Source: Leucobacter soli (GTDB lineage: Bacteria > Actinomycetota > Actinomycetes > Actinomycetales > Microbacteriaceae). From it: a DNA stretch of 64,000 nt. The notes beneath the pieces were generated by a model. That model saw only the letters and a program-made list of their open reading frames with translations, was not told the DNA's origin and searched no databases. Both the position numbers and the translations under genes were made by a program. The stretch lies in contig NZ_CAJVAP010000008.1 in the NCBI RefSeq assembly GCF_910593785.1, positions 1-64,000 of the forward strand, written 5' to 3'. Positions 26,014-34,787 of this stretch are shown piece after piece (within the stretch, counting starts at the first letter, position 1; every line of letters starts with the position of its first letter).

Positions 26014-27551
26014 GCGTGCTGCTCCGAAGCGCTCGAATGCTTGCGCCGGTAGGCCGCCCAGGTGACCGCCCACTGCTCCGGATCGTCGAGACCCGAGCCG
26101 TCGATCTGCGCGACGACCTGATTGTGCGGCGCGGTGCGCACCAGCTCGGGGTCGCGGCGCCCCTCGTCGAGCACGTGCGCGAGCACGTCGATCCATTCGT
26201 CGAGATCCTCCTTCGACCACATCTCGCCGGCTTCGGGGGTGAACGGCTCGGGGACGATCCAGGGCTCGTGCGCGAGCCAGTAGGCGTCGATGCCGAAGTC
26301 GGTCATCCGGTTCTGCACGTCGACCGTCGAGAGCCCGGTCTCGGCCGTGTACTCCTCGAGGGAGTAGCGGGTCATCTCGAGGCGCGGCAGCGCCTTCCCG
26401 GGGAACGACATGGTGACGCCGGGGATCCGCATGAGGCGCTTCTCCATGTAATTGTTCGCGAGCACCGAGATGTCGGCGGCCTCGCGCAACCCGTCGGTGC
26501 CCATGGCGCGCGTCCACGAGTACGCCTTGACCAGCTGCTGCACGTTGCCGATGAACTCGCGGACCCTTCCGACGCTCTGCGCCGGCTCGATCAGCTCGTA
26601 GCGATCGCCGTCCCGCACGACGCGGGGGCCGGGCAGGAACTCGGCGAGCTCCGCCGAGCAGCCGTACGCGCCGACCGAGGGGCCGTTGCCGCCCTTCGGC
26701 ACGCCGAAGCTCTTGTGCAGCATGTACATGCAGGCGTCGAAGCCGAGATCCCGTGCGCGCAGGCGGGTCATCACGCCGTTGAAGTTGGCGTTGTCGTAGA
26801 AGCAGAGCCCGCCGACGGCGTGCACGGCGTCGATGAATTCCGTGATCCGCGGGTTGTAGATGCCCATGTCGTCGGGGTTGTTCAGCACCAGCGCCGCGGT
26901 GCGCGGGCCGATCGCGGCCTGCAGCGCCTCGAGCGACGGATAGCCCTCCTCCTCGACGGGCAGGGTGATCACCTCGAAGCCCGCGGCCTTCGCCGTAGCC
27001 GGGTTGCAGGGGTGCGCCTGCTGCGTCGTCACGATCTGGGTGCGCTGGGAGAGTTCGCCGCGCGAGGCGTGGTAGGCGCGCGTCACCACCGCGTTCAGGT
27101 AGGCCGCGTCGGCGCCGCCTCCCGGCTGGAAGCTGTAGGCGGACATGCCCGAGAGGTTGCACAGCTCCTGCTCGAGGTCGTGCACGATGCCCAGCAGCCC
27201 CTGATAAGTCGCGGGATCCTGCCGCGGGTGCACGGCCGCCACCTCGGGCCGTGCCGTGATCTGCTCGTTGACGGTCGGGTTGTGCTTCATCGTGCAGGTG
27301 CCGAAGAGGCTGATGCCGATCATGCCCATCGTCTGCTGAGACAGATGGGTGAAGTGACGGCGCACCTCGTATTCGGCGAGCTCGGGCAGATCGGCCTCCG
27401 CCGTGCGCCGCAGCGCAGCGGGGAAGGCGGATCCCTCGCGCGACGGCGCCCATGGGGCGGGAGGGACGACCCCGCGCCGGCCGGGCGCGCCCAGCTCGTA
27501 GACGATTCCCTCATCCCAGGATGCGGCGTGGTAGCGGCGGATCGCGCTCAT
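26010..27551 (-). CDS. Divergent glycine-decarboxylase-like PLP enzyme, subunit 2 (GcvPB-like)
   Basis: A 513-residue fold-type I PLP protein recognisable as GcvPB: GTCTMKHNPTVNEQ (84-97) and the QPGGGADA-type region near 142-149. Lys280 in MLHKSFGVPKGGNGPSVGA is the PLP lysine. Canonical GcvPB has HKTF-x-x-PHGGGGPG here, so PHGGGGPG has become PKGGNGPS; the His-to-Lys and Gly-to-Asn changes line the active site. It overlaps its partner subunit and the [2Fe-2S]/FAD gene by ATGA junctions. No H- or T-protein gene is in the window. A substrate other than glycine is likely; this is inference. Confidence 0.8.
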   Translation of the reverse strand: MSAIRRYHAASWDEGIVYELGAPGRRGVVPPAPWAPSREGSAFPAALRRTAEADLPELAEYEVRRHFTHLSQQTMGMIGISLFGTCTMKHNPTVNEQITARPEVAAVHPRQDPATYQGLLGIVHDLEQELCNLSGMSAYSFQPGGGADAAYLNAVVTRAYHASRGELSQRTQIVTTQQAHPCNPATAKAAGFEVITLPVEEEGYPSLEALQAAIGPRTAALVLNNPDDMGIYNPRITEFIDAVHAVGGLCFYDNANFNGVMTRLRARDLGFDACMYMLHKSFGVPKGGNGPSVGAYGCSAELAEFLPGPRVVRDGDRYELIEPAQSVGRVREFIGNVQQLVKAYSWTRAMGTDGLREAADISVLANNYMEKRLMRIPGVTMSFPGKALPRLEMTRYSLEEYTAETGLSTVDVQNRMTDFGIDAYWLAHEPWIVPEPFTPEAGEMWSKEDLDEWIDVLAHVLDEGRRDPELVRTAPHNQVVAQIDGSGLDDPEQWAVTWAAYRRKHSSASEQHA

Positions 27552-28948
27552 CGGACGACCTCCTTCAGGGCGGCGAGCAGCTGTTCGACGTCCTCCTCGG
27601 CGATCACCTCGGTGACGCAGTAGAGCGCGCAGCCGTCGAGGGCCTCGTGGGTGCCGGTGAGATCGTGGCCCCCGAGGATGCCGTGCTCCAGCAGCGCCGC
27701 GTTGATCTCGGCGACGGAGCGGCCGGTGCCGCTGAAGTCGACGATGAACTCCTTGAAGATGCGGTCGCCGTAGCGCACCGAGACCCCGGGGAGCTCATCG
27801 ATCAGCTCGGCCGTGCGCCGGGCGTTGGCGACGACCGTGTCGGCGAGCTCCCGGAATCCCGCCGGGCCGAGCAGCGACATGTAGACGGCTGCGCGGATCG
27901 CCCAGAGGTAGACGGAGTTGCCCGTCCAGTCGTTGCCGAGCTCGCGCGCGCCGTAGGAGCTCTGCCCGAAGAGCGTCATGCCGAAGGCGCGCTCGCCCTC
28001 CCGAGCGGTGGGGGCGAGACTCACCTGCAGCGTCGGGAACTGGCGCGCGTAACGCTCCTCGTCGCGCGAGGCGATGAATCCGCCGACGCCGCCGCCGGCG
28101 TTCAAGTGGATCCCGAGCGGTTGCAGCGAGCCGACGAGGATGTCGGCACCGAAGACCGCCGGGGAGGCCAGCCCGCCGAGCGAGATCGGATCGACCCCGA
28201 TCACCGCTTCGGCACCGGCGTCGTGCGCGGAGGCGATGATCCGCTCGATCTCGTGCTCGATGACGCCCCAGGAGTTCGGTGTCTCGACGTAGACGGCGGC
28301 GACGCGATCGTCGAGCGCCTCGGTGAGCGCCGCGAGGGACACCGTACCCGTTTCAGGATCGATCGCGACCTCGCGCACGGTCAGGGCGCCCGGCATCTCC
28401 GCGTAGCCGCAGTAGGTGTCGATGACGAGGCGCCGTTCCCGATCGAGGTTCGCGGGCAGCACGACGACGTCCCGGCCGGTGAGGCGGGAGGCCATGCGAA
28501 GCGCGTGGCCGGCGGCCGTCGCCCAGCTGTAGATGGGCAGTCCGACGAACTCGAGTTCCAGCAGGGCGCCGAGCTGCGACGTGAATTCGAACCACGCCTG
28601 GTTGCGGCCGTGGTCGGAGCTCGGCGTGCCCCAGACGGAGGTCGAGATCTCGGGCCGCGCGACGATCTCGTCGCAGAGCGCGGGGACGTAGTGCTTCCAG
28701 TACCCGCCGCCGAGGAACGAGAGATGGCTCTCGGTCGAAACGCCGCCCCGGAGGCGCCCCTCGATCATCCGCCGGAGCGCGAACTCCGAGCGGATCCCCT
28801 CGCGGGGCTCGATCCGCTCGTCGGCGCGCTGCGCGGCCGGGATCTGCGTGAACAGCTCCTCGATGTCGTCGATGCCGACCGCGTCGATCAGCGCCTGTCT
28901 GCTGCCTGCGGCGGAGTTCGCCATATAGGGGTGCGCCGAACGGCTCAT
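27548..28948 (-). CDS. Divergent glycine-decarboxylase-like PLP enzyme, subunit 1 (GcvPA-like)
   Basis: A 466-residue partner of the preceding protein. The family start PYMANSAAGSRQALIDAVGIDDIEELF and FLGGGYWKHYVPAL are clear. But the canonical YTPYQPEISQG stretch is replaced by WGTPSSDHGRNQ, and the usual N-(A/S)-S-(L/M)-Y-D-G-(A/G)-T-A segment reads PIYSWATAAGHA. The ATG at 28948 has AGGAGA eight nt upstream. It lies 53 nt after the kinase-like gene and overlaps subunit 2. Two-subunit P-proteins occur widely in Gram-positives, but this pair has its own diverged active-site segments. Confidence 0.78.
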   Translation of the reverse strand: MSRSAHPYMANSAAGSRQALIDAVGIDDIEELFTQIPAAQRADERIEPREGIRSEFALRRMIEGRLRGGVSTESHLSFLGGGYWKHYVPALCDEIVARPEISTSVWGTPSSDHGRNQAWFEFTSQLGALLELEFVGLPIYSWATAAGHALRMASRLTGRDVVVLPANLDRERRLVIDTYCGYAEMPGALTVREVAIDPETGTVSLAALTEALDDRVAAVYVETPNSWGVIEHEIERIIASAHDAGAEAVIGVDPISLGGLASPAVFGADILVGSLQPLGIHLNAGGGVGGFIASRDEERYARQFPTLQVSLAPTAREGERAFGMTLFGQSSYGARELGNDWTGNSVYLWAIRAAVYMSLLGPAGFRELADTVVANARRTAELIDELPGVSVRYGDRIFKEFIVDFSGTGRSVAEINAALLEHGILGGHDLTGTHEALDGCALYCVTEVIAEEDVEQLLAALKEVVR

Positions 28949-29001
28949 GTGCCCTCTCCTAACCTCGTCTGTTCTCTTCGAAATCCGTGCACGCGCCGCG
29001 A

Positions 29002-30147
29002 TCAGGCGGCCGCGTCAATTACCCGCATGACGCTGCTCTGGCGAGCGCCCGTGCACACGCGTCGGTAGCCCTCGAGCGGGTGCGGCCGTCGGTCGCCGTC
29101 GCCCGTCGCCCGTCGGTCGTCGTCGACGTCGATGAGCAGCACCGGCGGGAACAGCCCGCCGATCTTCTCCTCGGCGGCGACGATGCTCACGCGGTCGGCA
29201 CCGATCCGGCCGATCACCCGTGTGCTGATCTCCTGGTTGCCGCGCCCCAGGAGGAAGCCCTGGCCGCCCACGACTCCGAGCACGAGATGCGGCTCGGCGG
29301 CGTCGCGTGCGATCTCGTAGAGGCGAGCCTCGTCGACGTCGAGCTCGATGTCGCCCGACGGATGCCGCACGTCCACTCCGCGGAGCGTGGCCGCGAAGCC
29401 GAGCTCCGCGGCGAGGGCGCCGGTGGTGGTCCCGGGGCCCAGCACCCAGGTCGTGGCGTCGCCGGACGCGGCGATCAGCTCGCGGGCGATCGTGCGGCGA
29501 GCGGCGGCCCCGTCCTGCGGGCGCGCGGAGGACTTCGCCCCCTGCAGCGGTTCGCGAGCCCTCGGCGCGCGCAGCTCCGCGACCACGCCGGTGCGATCGT
29601 CGGGGCCCACGTCGAGCACCTCGACGATCGCGGACTCCCGGGAGCCGTGCAGGAACTGGGAGAGGAGGCGCCCGGCCGCCTCGGGCGACCTCGCGAACAC
29701 CTCGGAGTGCATCTTCACGCCGGAGGGCACGCCGATCACGGGCACGTCGGTCCCGATCGCCTCGGCGATATCGGTCGCCGTGCCGTCGCCCCCGGCGAAG
29801 ACGATGCAGCAGACCCCGGCGTCCCTGAGCGCCCGTGCGGCGGCTATCGTGTCGGTGCGCCTGGTGCGCTCGCGCGGCGATGGCACCGGCGCGTCCAGCA
29901 CTCGGTGCGCGATGCCCGCCGTGCTCAGCGCCCGCCCGCCGAGCAGCCCGGGAGGGGCCAGCAGCTCGGCGGCCGCATCAGGGCGGCCCAGACCCTCGAC
30001 GGCGCGGATCAGGCGGCGCTCGGCGCGGCCGGCGGCCACGGCCTCGTCGAACCGGCCCTCGGGCAGCCGGTCGGTGCCGTGCAGCGCCAGCGTGCCGCCG
30101 AACCCCGCGATGGGGTTCAGCAGCACGCCGACGCCGAGGGGAGCCAT
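29002..30147 (-). CDS. ATP-NAD kinase-family protein (AcoX-like)
   Basis: A 381-residue member of the NAD kinase/diacylglycerol kinase superfamily: a nucleotide-binding GGDGTATDIAEA motif, GVPSGVKMHSEVFA, and GPGTTTGALA in the C-terminal beta domain. The size and GVPSGVKM pattern are those of AcoX-like proteins rather than true NAD kinase. Such proteins sit in catabolic operons, for example acetoin, and their substrate is usually unknown. It lies between the class III aminotransferase and the GcvP-like genes, 8 nt after the former. Confidence 0.8.
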   Translation of the reverse strand: MAPLGVGVLLNPIAGFGGTLALHGTDRLPEGRFDEAVAAGRAERRLIRAVEGLGRPDAAAELLAPPGLLGGRALSTAGIAHRVLDAPVPSPRERTRRTDTIAAARALRDAGVCCIVFAGGDGTATDIAEAIGTDVPVIGVPSGVKMHSEVFARSPEAAGRLLSQFLHGSRESAIVEVLDVGPDDRTGVVAELRAPRAREPLQGAKSSARPQDGAAARRTIARELIAASGDATTWVLGPGTTTGALAAELGFAATLRGVDVRHPSGDIELDVDEARLYEIARDAAEPHLVLGVVGGQGFLLGRGNQEISTRVIGRIGADRVSIVAAEEKIGGLFPPVLLIDVDDDRRATGDGDRRPHPLEGYRRVCTGARQSSVMRVIDAAA

Positions 30148-30155
30148 GACCGCCG

Positions 30156-31526
30156 CTAGGCCTTCCGCTGCGCTTCGACGGCCCGGTCGAGGCCGGTGCG
30201 CACGCCGGCGACCATGCGCTCGAGCTCGCTCTCGGTCACCACGAAGGGCGGCGAGAACGAGACGGTGTCCGCGGCCGGCAGAGCGCGGGTGATCACGCCT
30301 TCGGCGAGCGCTCCCTGGTAGACCGCGCCCGCGAAGGCGCCCTGGGCGGCGAAGGGGCGGAGGGGCTCCCGCGACTCCACGAACTCGACGGCGGCCATGA
30401 GGCCGCGCCCGCGGATCTCACCGACGTTCGGATGGTCCGCGAACGCCGCGTGCAGCAGTTCGCTCAGCAGCTCGCCCTTGCGCGCGACCTCGGCCACGAG
30501 GCCGTCGCGCTCGATGATGTCGAGGTTCTTCATCGCTGCGGCCGCGGCGAGCGGGTGCGCCGAATAGGTGTATCCGTGGCCGAAGCTGCCGTACTTGGCC
30601 GAGCCCTCGAGCATCACCTGCCAGATGCGGTCGCTGACGAGCACGGCGGAGAGGGGGACGTAGGCGGAGGTGATGCCCTTGGCGACCGTCATCAGGTCGG
30701 GCTGCATGTTCACGGCGTTCGATCCGAACGGCACGCCCAGGCGGCCGAAGCCGTTGACCACCTCGTCGGCGATCAGCAGCACGTCGTGGCGGCGGAGCAC
30801 CTCCTGGATCTTCGGGAAGTAGGTCTCCGGCGGCACGATCACGCCGCCGGCCGCCATCACGGGCTCGGCGATCATGGCGGCGACCGTCTCGGGACCCTCG
30901 TTGATGATGAAGCGCTCGAGCTCGACGGCGAGGGCGGTGGCGAACTCGTCGTCGGTCTGACCCGGCTCCCGCTCCCAGAGGCCGTGCGGCGGACGAACGT
31001 GGCGGATCATCGGCAGCGGCAGGTCGAAGCCGTCGTGGAGGTTCTTGAACCCGGTGAGCCCGCCCGAGAGCACCGTCACCCCGTGGTAGCCGCGCCGGCG
31101 GGAGATGATCTTCTTCTTCTCCGGGCGCCCGAGCACGTTGTTGTAGTACCAGACGAGCTTCGCCTGGGTATCGTTCGCGTCGGAGCCCGAGTTGCCGTAG
31201 AAGACCTTGCTCATCGGCACCGGCGCCATCTCGATGAGCCTCTCGGAGAGCTGCGCCGGCAGGTCGGTGCCCATCGACGAGAAGGCGTGGAAGTAGGGCA
31301 GCTTGAGCGTCTGCTCGCGGAGGGCGTCCGCCATCTCCGGGTGGGAGTAGCCGACGTTCACGCACCAGAGGCCGGCCATCGCATCGAGGTAGTCCCGACC
31401 CGCGCGGTCGGTGACGGTGGAACCGTGGGCGGACACGACGGTCATCGGCGGGCCGGTCTGCTCGTGGGCCGCCAGATTCGTCATGGGATGGAAGAGGTAG
31501 TTCTTGTCCTTTTCCTCGATCTCCAC
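30156..31526 (-). CDS. Class III (omega) aminotransferase
   Basis: A 456-residue PLP aminotransferase: the start DYLDAMAGLWCVNVGYSHPEM, NSGSDANDTQAKLVWYY for cofactor phosphate binding, the Asp in LLIADEVVNGFGR, and the Schiff-base Lys in DLMTVAKGITSAYVPL. The subgroup transfers amino groups from omega-amino acids, beta-alanine or amines to pyruvate or 2-oxoglutarate. Start is the GTG at 31526 with GGGAG upstream. It opens the operon aminotransferase, AcoX-like, GcvPA-like, GcvPB-like, [2Fe-2S]/FAD dehydrogenase. The divergent semialdehyde dehydrogenase could oxidise its aldehyde product. Confidence 0.9.
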   Translation of the reverse strand: MEIEEKDKNYLFHPMTNLAAHEQTGPPMTVVSAHGSTVTDRAGRDYLDAMAGLWCVNVGYSHPEMADALREQTLKLPYFHAFSSMGTDLPAQLSERLIEMAPVPMSKVFYGNSGSDANDTQAKLVWYYNNVLGRPEKKKIISRRRGYHGVTVLSGGLTGFKNLHDGFDLPLPMIRHVRPPHGLWEREPGQTDDEFATALAVELERFIINEGPETVAAMIAEPVMAAGGVIVPPETYFPKIQEVLRRHDVLLIADEVVNGFGRLGVPFGSNAVNMQPDLMTVAKGITSAYVPLSAVLVSDRIWQVMLEGSAKYGSFGHGYTYSAHPLAAAAAMKNLDIIERDGLVAEVARKGELLSELLHAAFADHPNVGEIRGRGLMAAVEFVESREPLRPFAAQGAFAGAVYQGALAEGVITRALPAADTVSFSPPFVVTESELERMVAGVRTGLDRAVEAQRKA

Positions 31527-31546
31527 GTGCTTCTCCCTTACAGTTG

Positions 31547-31563
31547 TGTTCGCATAACGCACT
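31547..31563. promoter_or_regulatory. IclR-type site 2
   Basis: TGTTCG-CATAA-CGCACT, 17 bp, in the divergent region of the aminotransferase and aldehyde dehydrogenase genes. It shares spacing and arms with the sites at 22988, 36685 and 36759. Confidence 0.5.
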
Positions 31564-31649
31564 TTTGGTCGCAAATCGAACAATACCGCGTATGCTTGGC
31601 ATCGTCCACACGATAATCGTCCACGTACATGAGAAGCGAGGATCCGGCC

Positions 31650-33119
31650 ATGGTTTCGACTCGAGAGGCGCTCGCCGACAGCGGCCTGCTGCGCACCGAA
31701 CTCTTCTACGGCGGCCAGTGGCGCGAGGGCTCGACCGGCGAGCGCAGCGCGGTCATCGACCCGGCGACGGGCGAGGAGATCGCGCAGGTCGCGGTCGCGA
31801 CCGCCGAAGACGTGGAGGCCGCTATCGACGCGGCCGGCGAGGCGTTCACGACCTGGTCGAAGGTGCCCGCACCGGAGCGGTCGCGCATCCTGCGCCGGTG
31901 GTACGAGCTGGTGGTCGCCCACGCCGACGAGCTCGCCGAGATCCTCACCTGGGAACAGGGCAAGCCCCTCGCCGAGGCTCGGGGCGAGGTGCTCTACGGC
32001 GCCGGCTTCATCGAGTGGTTCGCCGAGGAGGCCAAGCGGCTCTACGGCGAGGTCATCCCGACCAACAACCCGAACCGGCGCATGATGACGACGCGCAGCG
32101 CCGTCGGGGTCACCGCGGCCATCACGCCGTGGAACTTCCCGAGCGCCATGATCCTGCGCAAGGCCTCGCCGGCGCTCGCCGCCGGCTGCACCATGATCAT
32201 CAAGCCGGCCAGCGAGACCCCGCTCTCCGCCTTCGCCCTCGTCGCCCTCGCCGAGCAGGCGGGCATCCCCGCCGGCGTGCTCAGCGTGGTCAACGGCAAG
32301 GGATCGGTCATCGGCGGGATCTTCACCTCGCACGATCTGATCCGCACGATCAGCTTCACCGGATCCACCGAGGTCGGCCGCACGCTGATGGAGCAGTCCG
32401 CCGGCACGATCAAGCGTCTCGCCCTCGAGCTCGGCGGCAACGCCCCGCTGATCGTCTTCGACGACGCGGACATCGAGACCGCGGTCAAGGGCACGATGGA
32501 CTCGAAGTTCCGCAACGCCGGCCAGACCTGCGTCTGCGCGAACCGCATCTTCGTGCAGGCGGGCATCCACGACGCCTTCGTCGCGGCGCTCGCGCGCGAG
32601 GTCGCGAAGCTTCGCGTCGGCGACGGCCGCGATCCCGAGACCACCCAGGGTCCGCTGATCTCGCAGTCGGCGCTCGAGAAGGTGGAGTCGCACGTCGCCG
32701 ACGCCACGGCGAAGGGCGGCACGATCGTCAACGGCGGCGCGCGGAGCGATCTCGGCGGCACCTTCTACTCTCCCACCGTGATCGTCGGCGCTACCCCCGA
32801 GATGCGCGTCGCGAGCGAGGAAACGTTCGGCCCCATCGCCCCGGTGTTCAAGTTCACGACCGAGGAGGAGGCGATCGAGCTGGCGAACGACACGGAGTTC
32901 GGTCTCGCCGGATACTTCTTCAGCCGTGACATCGGCCGCGTCACGCGCGTCGCCGAGGCGCTCGAGGTGGGCGTCGTCGGCGTGAACACCGGCCTCATCT
33001 CGTACGAGGGCGCACCGTTCGGCGGCGTGAAGCAGTCGGGCATCGGCCGTGAGGGCTCGATGCACGGCATCGAGGAGTACACGGAGCTGAAGTACATCTG
33101 CATCGAGGGAGTGCTGTGA
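31650..33119 (+). CDS. gabD: NAD(P)-dependent succinate-semialdehyde-type dehydrogenase
   Basis: A 489-residue ALDH: ITPWNFP, general-base Glu in LALELGGNAP and catalytic Cys in NAGQTCVCANR, with the TCVCANR form typical of succinate-semialdehyde dehydrogenases. It should oxidise a short semialdehyde, either succinate or 2-oxoglutarate semialdehyde, to the acid. I favour the ATG at 31650 (GCGAGGA upstream) over 31629. The stop overlaps the SDR start. Divergent from the aminotransferase operon across IclR-type site 2. Confidence 0.88.
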   Translation: MVSTREALADSGLLRTELFYGGQWREGSTGERSAVIDPATGEEIAQVAVATAEDVEAAIDAAGEAFTTWSKVPAPERSRILRRWYELVVAHADELAEILTWEQGKPLAEARGEVLYGAGFIEWFAEEAKRLYGEVIPTNNPNRRMMTTRSAVGVTAAITPWNFPSAMILRKASPALAAGCTMIIKPASETPLSAFALVALAEQAGIPAGVLSVVNGKGSVIGGIFTSHDLIRTISFTGSTEVGRTLMEQSAGTIKRLALELGGNAPLIVFDDADIETAVKGTMDSKFRNAGQTCVCANRIFVQAGIHDAFVAALAREVAKLRVGDGRDPETTQGPLISQSALEKVESHVADATAKGGTIVNGGARSDLGGTFYSPTVIVGATPEMRVASEETFGPIAPVFKFTTEEEAIELANDTEFGLAGYFFSRDIGRVTRVAEALEVGVVGVNTGLISYEGAPFGGVKQSGIGREGSMHGIEEYTELKYICIEGVL

Positions 33120-33880
33120 ACGATCTCAGCGGGAAGACGGTGCTGGTCACCGGAGCATCGAGCGGCATCGGGTTCGCGACGGTGCGGCGCCTGGCGTCGA
33201 CGGGCGCGCGGGTGGTCGCGCACTACCATTCGAACGCGGACGGGGCGCGCGCGGCGACGACCGGGTACGCCGAGGGCGATGCGATGCTCGTCTCGGCGGA
33301 CCTCGGAGCGCCGGGCGGCGCGGCGGAGCTGTGGGAGCGGGCCGTGGCCGCGGCCGGGCGGATCGACGTGGTGGTGCTGAACGCCGGGATCATGCCGAAG
33401 GTCGAGCTGGACGCTCCCGACGACGAGTGGGACGAAGTGCTCGGGCGCGCGCTGCAGGTGAACGCGCTCAGTCAGCTCGCGCTCGTGCGCCGCGCGCTCG
33501 GGCACTTCTCGGCGCACGGCGCCGGCGTCCTGATCGGCCTGAGCAGCTGGGTGACCCAGCGCGGCGCGGGCAACCCGAACCTCGCTGTCTACGCCGCCTC
33601 CAAGGCGGCCACGGCGGCGGCGCTCAAGACGGTGGCGCGCGCCTACGCGAAGGCGGGGGTGCTCACCTACCTGATCGCGCCCGGCGCCGTGGACACGCAG
33701 ATGACCGCCGACTCGGCGGCCGACCGCGGCGGACGCGAGGCCCTCATGCAGACCCTCGCCATGGGCGAGATGGTGCCGCCCGAGGAGATCGCCGAGCTTG
33801 TCGCTATGCTTTCGGGAGGAAAGGTTCGTCATCTCAGCGGGGCCACGCTGGACATCAACGGGGCCTCCTACGTTCGATGA
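33116..33880 (+). CDS. SDR-family oxidoreductase
   Basis: A 254-residue classical SDR with TGASSGIG, NAG (in LNAGIM), catalytic Ser in LSSW and YAASK. The GTG start overlaps the dehydrogenase stop (GTGA), so it is cotranscribed. It probably acts on a hydroxy/keto intermediate of the same pathway; the cofactor cannot be fixed with certainty. The IclR gene follows after about 60 nt. Confidence 0.85.
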   Translation: MNDLSGKTVLVTGASSGIGFATVRRLASTGARVVAHYHSNADGARAATTGYAEGDAMLVSADLGAPGGAAELWERAVAAAGRIDVVVLNAGIMPKVELDAPDDEWDEVLGRALQVNALSQLALVRRALGHFSAHGAGVLIGLSSWVTQRGAGNPNLAVYAASKAATAAALKTVARAYAKAGVLTYLIAPGAVDTQMTADSAADRGGREALMQTLAMGEMVPPEEIAELVAMLSGGKVRHLSGATLDINGASYVR

Positions 33881-33942
33881 CGATCGCAGGGTGAAGCCGC
33901 CGCTCGCCCTCGATGACGAAACCCACTGAGAGAGTCGATGCC

Positions 33943-34737
33943 ATGACAGACACTGACCAGGCACGCCCGTCGGGCGAATTCGTGCAGTCCCTCGCCCGTG
34001 GGCTGGCGGTGATCCGCGCGTTCTCGAACGAGCGCAGCATGCTCACGCTGGCCGACGTCGCCCGGATCGCCGGGTTGAGCCGTGCCTCGGCGCGGCGGTC
34101 CCTCCTGACGCTGGAGTCCCTCGGCTACATCGGCAGCCGGGAGAACCGCTTCTACCTCCGGCCCCGAGTGCTTGATCTCGGCTACGCGTTCCTCTCGTCA
34201 TCCTCGGTGGTCGACATCACGCAGGATCACCTGCGGCGCCTCTCCGCCCGGATCGGCGAATCGTGCTCGGCCTGCGAGTACGACGACGGCGACGTCGTCT
34301 ACGTGGCGCGGGCCGCGGCGGACTCCGTGATGCCGATCCGGCTGGGCATCGGCCGTCGCCTCCCGGCGTTCTGCACCAGCACCGGGCTCGTGTTGCTCTC
34401 GGCGTTCAGCGACGAGGCGCTCGACGAGTTCTTCGAGAAGTACCCGCGCGAGAAGATCTCTCCCGCCACCGTGACGGACGAGGCGAAGATCCGCGAGCGG
34501 CTCCACGAGGTCCGGGAGCGCGGATGGTCGCTGAACAACCAGGAGGTGGATCTCGGCGGCCGTTCGGTCGCCGCGCCCATCGTCGGGCCGTCGGGCGAGT
34601 ACCTCAGCGCGGTGAACATCACGGTGTCGACCTCGCGGGTATCGGTGGAGCAGCTGGTCGACGAGTACCTGCCTCAGCTGCTCGAGACGACGAAGCAGAT
34701 CAGTTCCGAAGTCGCCCTGGTGGCGCGTCAACGTTAG
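33943..34737 (+). CDS. IclR-family transcriptional regulator
   Basis: A 264-residue IclR protein. The winged helix is at about residues 10-75 (EFVQSLARGLAVIRAF, LTLADVARIAGLSRASARRSLLTLESLGYI) and the ligand domain follows (PIRLGIGRRLPAFCTSTGLVLLS, WSLNNQEVDLGGRSVAAPI), resembling PcaU/PobR/PcaR activators of aromatic-acid catabolism. An ATG at 33913 is an alternative start. It is flanked on both sides by the genes it presumably controls, and four 17-bp sites of one pattern occur in their promoters. Confidence 0.9.
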   Translation: MTDTDQARPSGEFVQSLARGLAVIRAFSNERSMLTLADVARIAGLSRASARRSLLTLESLGYIGSRENRFYLRPRVLDLGYAFLSSSSVVDITQDHLRRLSARIGESCSACEYDDGDVVYVARAAADSVMPIRLGIGRRLPAFCTSTGLVLLSAFSDEALDEFFEKYPREKISPATVTDEAKIRERLHEVRERGWSLNNQEVDLGGRSVAAPIVGPSGEYLSAVNITVSTSRVSVEQLVDEYLPQLLETTKQISSEVALVARQR

Positions 34738-34744
34738 AGCATGT

Positions 34745-34778
34745 CTGCCGTTCCGCGTGATCGCGGGCCCGACGGCAG
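34745..34778. terminator. Bidirectional terminator hairpin
   Basis: 7-bp outer stem CTGCCGT/ACGGCAG enclosing a 5-bp inner stem CCGCG/CGCGG with a TGAT loop, between the convergent IclR and ABC-ATPase genes. Confidence 0.5.
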
Positions 34779-34787
34779 GAACGAGGC

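Noticed and set aside
26010-28948. Annotating the PLP pair as a standard glycine cleavage P protein (gcvPA/gcvPB).
   Set aside because: Active-site stretches differ from the canonical enzyme, and H and T protein genes are absent from the window; only the fold and subunit split are certain.
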